Part shown: positions 1-4,932 of the stretch, piece by piece | Position numbering within the stretch: position 1 is the first letter of the stretch | Layout: each line of letters starts with the position of its first letter | DNA from: an uncultured Saprospiraceae bacterium | Lineage (GTDB): Bacteria > Bacteroidota > Bacteroidia > Chitinophagales > Saprospiraceae | Reading direction: 5' to 3' | Length of the DNA stretch: 8,810 nucleotides | NCBI GenBank assembly: GCA_937894165.1 | Contig: CALCSX010000095.1 | Span: 1-8,810 of the forward strand | Translations under genes and position numbers: made by a program | The notes under the pieces: model-generated | What the model saw: only the letters and a program-made list of their open reading frames with translations | Told to the model about the DNA's origin: nothing | Database searches by the model: none

Positions 1-596
1 AATCTTTTCCTATTTTAGGGCAGAATTGGGCATTTATCAATTTTATTGAAAATAAAGGAATGGCTTTTGGCTTAAGTTTTGGAGGTGATTTGGGAAAAGT
101 GTTGCTGAGCACTTTCAGAGTTGTAGCCGTATGTTTATTGGCTTATTTTATAAGTAGAGTTGATGATCGAAAGGTTTCAAAATTTCTTTTGTTTTGTTTT
201 TCCTTAATATTAGCCGGTGCTATCGGAAATATTATTGACAGCTTATTTTATGGAATGATTTTTTCAGAATCAACTGTTCATGGTGGTGTTGCTGAAATGT
301 TTCCTGAGGGAGGTGGCTATGCAGGATTTATGCACGGAAAAGTAGTAGATATGTTTTATTTCCCGATGATCGACACCTATTGGCCTGAATGGGTGCCTCT
401 TATAGGCGGAAGTAGTTTTCAATTCTTTCGACCGGTGTTTAATGTTGCAGACAGTGCTATTAGTGTGGGGATAATATTAATGATTTTATTTCACAGAGAT
501 TTTTTCAAAGATCCCGAATCTTATATGAGCAAAAAAGAGGTGGTAGTGGTAAATCTCGATGAATCAATAGAATCTGAAGAGAAAGATATACAATAA
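1..596 (+). CDS. lspA: Lipoprotein signal peptidase II (LspA), 5' end outside window
   Basis: This is the inner-membrane aspartyl protease that cleaves the signal peptide of diacylglyceryl-modified prolipoproteins. The frame is open from base 3, and the codons before the ATG at base 60 read ...NWAFINFIENKG, which runs straight into MAFG. That junction is the conserved N-x-G-x-A-F region of LspA, so the ATG at 60 is internal and the true start lies to the left. Numbering from that ATG, visible motifs are GNIID (D60), VVDMF (D97) and FNVADSA (D131). By comparison with characterised LspA proteins, D97 and D131 are the likely catalytic pair. Hydrophobic segments lie near 17-32, 41-57 and 128-146; the first membrane helix is missing with the N-terminus. 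The long glycine-rich stretch between GNIID and VVDMF is typical of Bacteroidota LspA. The tail is charged and acidic. Identity is very secure. Confidence 0.95.
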   Translation, partial: SFPILGQNWAFINFIENKGMAFGLSFGGDLGKVLLSTFRVVAVCLLAYFISRVDDRKVSKFLLFCFSLILAGAIGNIIDSLFYGMIFSESTVHGGVAEMFPEGGGYAGFMHGKVVDMFYFPMIDTYWPEWVPLIGGSSFQFFRPVFNVADSAISVGIILMILFHRDFFKDPESYMSKKEVVVVNLDESIESEEKDIQ

Positions 597-629
597 AAAA
601 ACCGGGAAGCATTTTTAGATACTCCCCGG
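595..629 (-). terminator. Rho-independent terminator for leftward transcription (arsR side)
   Basis: Read on the minus strand, CCGGGGAG (629-622) pairs with CTTCCCGG (609-602) around a 12-nt loop, followed at once by seven T (601-595). All eight positions pair in the minus-strand RNA, one as G-U. In plus-strand RNA that position is an A-C mismatch and no T-tract follows. The element therefore best ends leftward transcripts from the ArsR gene at 789-1094. It overlaps the lspA stop codon by two bases. Confidence 0.75.
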
Positions 630-630
630 C

Positions 631-665
631 TGTAGTGAAATCAGTTTTTGGGAAAACTGACTACA
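631..665 (+). terminator. Hairpin downstream of lspA, possible rightward terminator
   Basis: TCAGTTTT (641-648) and AAAACTGA (653-660) form a perfect 8-bp stem with a TGGG loop. An outer TGTAG (631-635)/CTACA (661-665) stem can extend it across a one-sided 5-nt bulge. It is the first perfect hairpin after lspA, but no clean T-tract follows, only CATTTTATAA. A role in ending or stabilising the lspA transcript is inferred. Confidence 0.4.
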
Positions 666-743
666 TTTTATAATCAATTAATTGTTTTGGGATAAACATA
701 TAATGATTTAAATTTTTAGATCTTAATTGTTTTTGGGACTAAG

Positions 744-769
744 GTTAATTATTTTTGGGATTAATTAAC
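744..769. repeat. AT-rich inverted repeat in the convergent intergenic region
   Basis: GTTAATTA (744-751) and TAATTAAC (762-769) form a perfect 8-bp inverted repeat around a 10-nt loop containing TTTTTGGGA. It lies about 20 bases beyond the 3' end of the ArsR gene and could be a weak transcript-end hairpin. There is no G/C-rich stem and no adjacent T-tract, so calling it a terminator is not justified. Confidence 0.35.
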
Positions 770-788
770 TTGTAAAATGGTTTTACTT

Positions 789-1094
789 CTAAATAGTGTA
801 AAAGTTCTTCAATGCCTTAACTGTTTTTTCAATTGTTGGATAATCGATTGTATAATGCACATATTTACCTTCCTTGTCAGAATGGACTATTCCTGCCATT
901 CTTAAAACCCTCAGATGTTGGGAAGTAATTGACTGCTCAATTTTCAAAGCAGTATAAATTTTGTTGACATTAATTGACCCCTTGTTATCAATATACTCCA
1001 AGATCTTCAACCTTAAAGGATGAGCCAGAGCTTTGACAATGTTAGAGGACATTTGAAGTTTCTCGTTGTTAAAAGTAACCTTCGTCCTTTTCAT
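789..1094 (-). CDS. ArsR-family winged-helix transcriptional regulator (copy 1)
   Basis: A 101-residue protein of ordinary length for small ArsR/SmtB-type dimeric repressors. The fold signature is clear: KALAHPLRLKILEYI (21-35) is the first helical part, the helix-turn-helix spans about 42-70 (NVNKIYTALKIEQSITSQHL, then LRMAGIV), and the wing is 71-83 (DKEGKYVHYTID). There is no cysteine in the protein, the ELCVCDL-type metal motif is absent, and the last helix lacks the histidines of the CzrA/SmtB zinc site. A classical arsenic or zinc sensor is therefore unlikely and the signal is unknown. It is about 40% identical by eye to the product of 1291-1629 over the shared core. The ATG at 1094 gives the full family N-terminus. 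It is followed by a convergent region with a good leftward terminator and preceded by operator-like repeats, suggesting autoregulation. Confidence 0.88.
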   Translation of the reverse strand: MKRTKVTFNNEKLQMSSNIVKALAHPLRLKILEYIDNKGSINVNKIYTALKIEQSITSQHLRVLRMAGIVHSDKEGKYVHYTIDYPTIEKTVKALKNFYTI

Positions 1095-1290
1095 AAATGT
1101 AGTTTTAAGTAGTGATAAATGACCTTAGCGAAACAAAAATGCATATAATTTTTTTTTAATGCAAGTATTTATTGAAAAAAAATGCATTTTATGTTAAAAA
1201 TTATTGCTTTAGGTGCTCGGTCTTTATGTACTACTTAAAGTAAAATTTTATATGTATCTGTATATCAATAGATTGTGAGTTTTAGTTAAA
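1095..1290. other. Intergenic region between the two ArsR genes
   Basis: This 196-base, very AT-rich stretch holds no plausible gene. It contains the putative leftward promoter and the ATGCA repeats described separately. It also has a perfect 10-bp inverted repeat, TTTAAGTAGT (1104-1113) against ACTACTTAAA (1230-1239), whose arms lie about 116 bases apart and bracket the promoter and ATGCA cluster. No terminator with a G/C-rich stem is seen after the stop codon of the upstream ArsR gene. Confidence 0.5.
1134..1187 (-). promoter_or_regulatory. Candidate promoter with three ATGCA operator-like repeats upstream of ArsR copy 1
   Basis: On the minus strand a CATTTTTG box (1141-1134) matches the Bacteroidota -7 consensus TAnnTTTG at seven of eight positions. 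A TTG (1164-1162) lies 20 bases further upstream, as expected for the -33 element. ATGCAT at 1139-1144, ATGCAA at 1159-1164 and ATGCAT at 1182-1187 are 20 and 23 bases apart, about two helical turns. The first overlaps the -7 box and the second overlaps the -33 element. This arrangement would suit a repressor, perhaps the ArsR protein itself. Promoter and operator roles are inference. Confidence 0.4.
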
Positions 1291-1629
1291 TTACTCTGCA
1301 AGGTCTTCAATTAGCTTAGAAATTTGTTCTAATCGTCCTTTGTCGAGTGAATAATAAATAAATTTTCCTTCTCTTAAAGTGGTAACCACTCCTGCTCTTC
1401 TTAAAATAGCCAAATGCTGAGAAGCGACAGATTGCTCCAATCTTAACTTGATATAAATATCAGTTACTGTCATTTGATGACTCTCATCTAACAAATCAAT
1501 CATCCTCTGGCGAAGCTTGTGATTTACAGCTCTTAAAACTAGTACGGCTTTACGCAATTGTGCATAATCCAGATAGTAATCATTCTTACCATTTTTAAGA
1601 GTGACTGATTCGTTCTTTTTGTTCTTCAT
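1291..1629 (-). CDS. ArsR-family winged-helix transcriptional regulator (copy 2)
   Basis: A 112-residue small winged-helix protein. After a basic, polar N-terminal extension (1-20), the helices run AVLVLRAVNHKLRQRMIDLLDE (28-49). The helix-turn-helix spans about 53-81 (TVTDIYIKLRLEQSVASQHL, then AILRRAGVV), and the wing is 82-94 (REGKFIYYSLD). The EQS-x-x-SQHL-x-x-LR-x-AG-V and EGK-x-x-x-Y cores match the neighbouring copy, so the two are paralogs that diverged long ago. It has NHKLR where most ArsR proteins have HPLR. No cysteine is present and the metal-site histidines of the C-terminal helix are missing, so it is probably not a metal sensor. It lies 158 bases after tsaB and is likely transcribed on its own. 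A palindrome just before its start is a candidate autoregulatory operator. Confidence 0.88.
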   Translation of the reverse strand: MKNKKNESVTLKNGKNDYYLDYAQLRKAVLVLRAVNHKLRQRMIDLLDESHQMTVTDIYIKLRLEQSVASQHLAILRRAGVVTTLREGKFIYYSLDKGRLEQISKLIEDLAE

Positions 1630-1787
1630 ATCTCTGGTTTTATAAATTATATATTCTAACGATATTTAGAATACCAAAACCGTACCAAAAATTTAAAATT
1701 AAATCTTTTTATAAATTATAAGTATTTAACACCTCGTACCAAATATTAACCTATTTGATTTTTCAACATATATAATCAACAGAAATT
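1630..1787. other. Intergenic region between tsaB and ArsR copy 2
   Basis: This 158-base AT-rich leader region contains no gene. Besides the palindrome at 1652-1673 it carries a perfect 14-bp direct repeat, TTTTATAAATTATA, at 1638-1651 and 1707-1720. A 9-bp direct repeat, CGTACCAAA, occurs at 1681-1689 and 1735-1743, with a third TACCAAA at 1672-1678. A weak 6-bp stem (TTGATT 1755-1760 with AATCAA 1774-1779) follows tsaB, but there is no convincing terminator. No promoter with both -33 and -7 boxes at good spacing was found. Confidence 0.5.
1652..1673. promoter_or_regulatory. Palindromic operator candidate upstream of ArsR copy 2
   Basis: TATTCTAA (1652-1659) and TTAGAATA (1666-1673) form a perfect 8-bp inverted repeat separated by six bases, 22 bp in all. 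It starts 22 bases upstream of the ArsR start codon. Size, symmetry and position fit the dyad operators bound by ArsR-type dimers, which are usually autorepressors. Binding by this particular protein is inferred. Confidence 0.5.
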
Positions 1788-2471
1788 CTATTGAAATGGT
1801 TCCCTCTTGGATTGAGTTATATTTGGTTTTTTAAGATATAAAGGGCTAAAATTTAACGTAGAAACAAATAAATTTTTTTTATAATATACATCGGCAATCT
1901 CTATCATATTTTCCGCTGAACATTTTACATCTAAAAACTCCCAATTATCAGAGATTTTGAGATCCTTAAATTTGTTGGCTCCATCTCCACCAAACACTAC
2001 ATGACTATCTCTATTGTCAAGGTAAGATTGCTCGTCCAGTACAGCACTTTCCACATCACTCAGAACTGCTAAATTAGTGTCAAAAGTTTGGGTATAAACT
2101 TCCATTCTTCTGGCATCAATCATAGGAATGTAGAATTCAGCATCGGGTCGTTCTTTACGCATTTGGTGTGCCAATGCATATAATGTTTCTATACTTATTA
2201 ATGGTATATTAAGTGCAAAGCAAATAGCTTTAGCAGTGGCAGTGCCCACCCTCAGTGAGGTATAAGATCCCGGACCGGAACTCAAAGCTACCGCATCCAA
2301 ATCTTTGAATTCTAAATTTGCAACTTCCAGACACTCTTTAATAAGAAGATTTAAGTATTCAGAATGCCTATAATCATCTGCTACGTTTTTAGAACATTGT
2401 AATTTACCATCAATTGACACAGCCACAGAACAAGATCCTGTGGCTGTTTCAATACATAAAATATTTGCCAT
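1788..2471 (-). CDS. tsaB: tRNA threonylcarbamoyladenosine biosynthesis protein TsaB
   Basis: TsaB (YeaZ) is the scaffold partner of TsaD and TsaE in the cytoplasmic complex that transfers threonylcarbamoyl to A37 of ANN-decoding tRNAs (t6A). At 227 residues it has the usual length. The N-terminal ASKHA-fold strand MANILCIETATGSCSVAV (1-18) and the highly conserved ALSSGPGSYTSLRVG block (62-76), followed by the helix AKAICFALNIPLISIETLYALA, are diagnostic. The HSEYL segment (36-40) matches the region that carries metal ligands in TsaD-type relatives. The ATG at 2471 gives the family N-terminus and lies four bases after the stop codon of the S41 protease gene, so translation is probably coupled. 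It is the last gene of the five-gene run. Its partners tsaD, tsaE and tsaC are not in the window. Confidence 0.95.
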   Translation of the reverse strand: MANILCIETATGSCSVAVSIDGKLQCSKNVADDYRHSEYLNLLIKECLEVANLEFKDLDAVALSSGPGSYTSLRVGTATAKAICFALNIPLISIETLYALAHQMRKERPDAEFYIPMIDARRMEVYTQTFDTNLAVLSDVESAVLDEQSYLDNRDSHVVFGGDGANKFKDLKISDNWEFLDVKCSAENMIEIADVYYKKNLFVSTLNFSPLYLKKPNITQSKREPFQ

Positions 2472-2475
2472 CTCG

Positions 2476-4128
2476 CTATTTTAATAATCCATTATACTCT
2501 TGCTCATTCTTAAGTATTTCAACGGCTCTAACTATTTCTTGGTCATTGGCCAATCTATATTGCACTCTTCCACTTTGTAAATGTGTTCTGGTGACTATTA
2601 ACTCTCCCAGCAATTGTTCCAGCTCATTTTTATACTTATCCAAACTAGTATCTTTTTCCTTATCAATTGCTTTTTGAAGTGCGGCAATCTGTCTTGTAAG
2701 ATCACCACTAAATTGGGTTGTCAAAGCTTCCTCCTTTAACTGATCCAATGATTTTTCGATAGGAAGTTTGATAATTTCCTTTTTGCTTTCCACATATTTT
2801 TTAAACCCTGAAAAGTCCGGGAATTTATATTCTCGTGGATTCTCTATAATGGGATTCTCCATCAAATAATCGGTTACATAATGAAAAATCAAATTAGATT
2901 CAATCAGTGCTTTAATGAAAGGGATATCTTCAGTGGCCTCCAATTGAATGTCGGGAGTCACTCCTCCTCCATCCAGTACAGTTCTACCATTTTGCGTTTT
3001 AAACTCAGCTCTTCTCTCATCAGGAATATCTTTGGGTTCGCCATCAGCATACTCGACACTTTGGATACATCTACCACTAGGGATATAGTACTTAGAAGTA
3101 GTCAATTTGAATTGATTGTTAAAACCTAACGGTTTTGTATTTTGAACCAATCCTTTTCCATATGTCCTTTGTCCAACTAAAATTCCTCTATCATAATCCT
3201 GAATTACTCCACTTACTATTTCAGATGCGGATGCTGACATTTTATTGATAAGCACAACGACCGGAATTTCTAAATCTACCGGTTCTGCATTGGTTTTGAA
3301 GTAATTATTCCACTCTGCCACTTTTCCTTTTGTGCTTGCCACCAATCTATCTCGAGGAATAAAAACATTGGAAACGTTAACCGCCTCATTTAAAAGGCCC
3401 CCACCATTGTTCCTAAGATCAAGAATAACACTTTTCATTCCGGGGTTATCTCTCTTGAGCTCTTTCAAAGCATTTCCCACATTTCTGCCTGCCTGATTTG
3501 TAAATGTTATGAGAGATATATAACCCACCTCTTCATTTACCATCCCAAAATAAGGTACATTTTCAATCTGAGTGTCTCCTCTAACGACTGTAATAGGTTC
3601 AGGTGCTTCTTCCCCGGGTCTTTGAATCGTTAAAACAGCTTCCGTTCCCGGAGTACCTCTCATAATAGCTTTAAACTCCTCCATACTTCTCTCACTTAGA
3701 TCTTCCCCCTTTACTTCTATTATTTTATCGCCCACCTTCAGACCGGATTTTTCCGCGGGACCTTTCTCGAAAATCTCAGTTATTGTAATAAAGCCATCTA
3801 TTTCCTTCAGCTCAGCACCAATGCCATCATAATTTCCCTCCATCAAAAACCTTGAACCTTCTATTTGAGATTCAGAATAAAAATTTGTGTACGGATCCAG
3901 ACTTCCTAACATGGCTTCGATCCCAATTTTCATTAACTTGCTAGGATCTAATGGATCAACATAGTAGGTATTCAACTCCTTATATAAAGTTGTGAATACC
4001 TCGATATTTTTAGAAATCTCAAAATAATTCGTTGAATTGTCCTGCACCTGTGCCTCTGCACGATAGGTCACCAAAAAAAGACCTAAACTAACACTCAAAA
4101 GAATTTTATTCATTATATAAATTTTCAT
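2476..4128 (-). CDS. Secreted S41-family C-terminal processing protease (CtpA/Prc-like)
   Basis: A periplasmic serine protease with a Ser/Lys dyad that degrades or trims proteins from their C-termini. A signal peptide is visible; the second methionine (M6, MNKILLSVSLGLFLV) gives the cleaner start, with predicted cleavage after AEA (24-26). A PDZ domain covers about 92-172 (DGIGAEL, then ITEIFEKGPAEKSGLKVGDKI). The peptidase core runs from about 200 to 395. S300 in MSASASEI, K325 in RTYGKGLVQ and Q329 keep the 25-residue Ser-Lys spacing and the +4 Gln of E. coli Prc (S430/K455). LDLRNNGGGLLNEAV (237-251) is the conserved strand before the nucleophile. A charged C-terminal extension (400-550) follows, common in Bacteroidota members. 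It sits 26 bases after the hydrolase gene and four before tsaB. The exact start, 4128 or 4113, is open; the latter is slightly better as a signal peptide. Confidence 0.93.
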   Translation of the reverse strand: MKIYIMNKILLSVSLGLFLVTYRAEAQVQDNSTNYFEISKNIEVFTTLYKELNTYYVDPLDPSKLMKIGIEAMLGSLDPYTNFYSESQIEGSRFLMEGNYDGIGAELKEIDGFITITEIFEKGPAEKSGLKVGDKIIEVKGEDLSERSMEEFKAIMRGTPGTEAVLTIQRPGEEAPEPITVVRGDTQIENVPYFGMVNEEVGYISLITFTNQAGRNVGNALKELKRDNPGMKSVILDLRNNGGGLLNEAVNVSNVFIPRDRLVASTKGKVAEWNNYFKTNAEPVDLEIPVVVLINKMSASASEIVSGVIQDYDRGILVGQRTYGKGLVQNTKPLGFNNQFKLTTSKYYIPSGRCIQSVEYADGEPKDIPDERRAEFKTQNGRTVLDGGGVTPDIQLEATEDIPFIKALIESNLIFHYVTDYLMENPIIENPREYKFPDFSGFKKYVESKKEIIKLPIEKSLDQLKEEALTTQFSGDLTRQIAALQKAIDKEKDTSLDKYKNELEQLLGELIVTRTHLQSGRVQYRLANDQEIVRAVEILKNEQEYNGLLK

Positions 4129-4155
4129 TAAGAACGATAAAATAAAAGATTTCGT

Positions 4156-4929
4156 TTATAGCTTCAAAAAGCCGGAAATCATATCATAAATTGCTTCAGG
4201 TTGCTCAGCATGGATCCAGTGCCCGGCATCAGCTACGGTTTCTATTTCGGCATTTGGGAACAACGCCCTTATATTCTCAAAATCCGAATCAAGGATATAA
4301 TCTGATTTGCTTCCTCTAAGAAACATGGTTTTTCCATCAAATTTTTCCTTGCTATCGATCGATGAGATGATATCATCATACTTTTCAGACAATATTTCAA
4401 GATTTGCCTTCCATTCATAGGAGCCATTAGTATTTCTATGAAGATTTTTCATTAAGAATAATACTACACCCTTGTTATTGATTTTTTGCACCAAATGCTC
4501 TTCAACTTCCTTTCTACTTTCGACCTCATTTATTTTAACAGATTGTAAAGCTTCAAGAATATATTCATGCCCACCCTCGTAAGCTTTGGGTGCAATATCA
4601 ACAACTATTAGGTGATCGACCGATTCAGGATAAGTCAAAGCAAATTGCATCGCAGTTTTTCCACCCATGGAATGCCCCAAAAAATCAGCTTTCTTTAATC
4701 CATTTTCCTCCATAAACTGCTTTATATCGGCTGCTAAATCAGCATAAGTATGCTCGTCTTTATGAAAACTTCTGCCATGATTTCTCTGATCAATCAAATA
4801 CACTTTTCGATGGTCGGAAATAGCTTTCGCAAAAGTTAGCCAATTGTCCCCGGTTCCTAAAAAGCCGTGTAGGACAATCAAAGGTTTTCCGCTTCCTTCA
4901 ATTTTGGCATGTAGTATGTTATTAGACAT
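4156..4929 (-). CDS. Alpha/beta-fold hydrolase (YbfF-like esterase)
   Basis: A cytoplasmic alpha/beta hydrolase of 257 residues without a signal peptide. Features in order are: oxyanion-hole loop VLHGFLGTGDNW (19-30); DQRNHGRS (47-54), typical of the YbfF/ABHD11 branch; nucleophile elbow GHSMGG with S87; VVDIAPKAY (109-117), whose D111 aligns with an acidic residue important in YbfF; SKSDYI around D210, the classical acid position; and the catalytic histidine in DAGHWIHAEQP (H237). E. coli YbfF acts on acyl esters in vitro and has no clear physiological substrate, so the real substrate here is unknown. The gene starts three bases after the formiminotransferase-cyclodeaminase stop codon, implying coupled translation. 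No MenH-specific context is present, so a menaquinone role is not supported. Confidence 0.88.
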   Translation of the reverse strand: MSNNILHAKIEGSGKPLIVLHGFLGTGDNWLTFAKAISDHRKVYLIDQRNHGRSFHKDEHTYADLAADIKQFMEENGLKKADFLGHSMGGKTAMQFALTYPESVDHLIVVDIAPKAYEGGHEYILEALQSVKINEVESRKEVEEHLVQKINNKGVVLFLMKNLHRNTNGSYEWKANLEILSEKYDDIISSIDSKEKFDGKTMFLRGSKSDYILDSDFENIRALFPNAEIETVADAGHWIHAEQPEAIYDMISGFLKL

Positions 4930-4932
4930 AGT

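Noticed and set aside
60..596. The ATG at 60 as the lspA start codon
   Set aside because: The same frame is open to the window edge and encodes the conserved ENKG immediately before MAFG. Starting at 60 would remove the first membrane helix and the conserved N-terminal motif.
1291..1629. Arsenic or metal resistance function for the ArsR genes
   Set aside because: No cysteines, no complete histidine metal site, and no neighbouring arsenic or metal transport gene.
1755..1779. Terminator after tsaB
   Set aside because: Only a 6-bp A/T-rich stem is present and no T-tract follows in the direction of transcription.
2414..3129. Plus-strand open frames of 87 and 82 codons opposite the tsaB and protease genes
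   Set aside because: They lie antisense within secure coding sequence, have no recognisable family features, and their compositions are those of reversed genes.
4113..4128. Definite choice between the two protease start codons
   Set aside because: The second ATG at 4113 gives a neater signal peptide, but no ribosome binding site distinguishes the two, so the longer form is kept with a note.
4156..4929. MenH-type enzyme of menaquinone synthesis
   Set aside because: The DQRNHGRS and VVDIAP motifs point to the YbfF/ABHD11 branch, and no other menaquinone gene is present.
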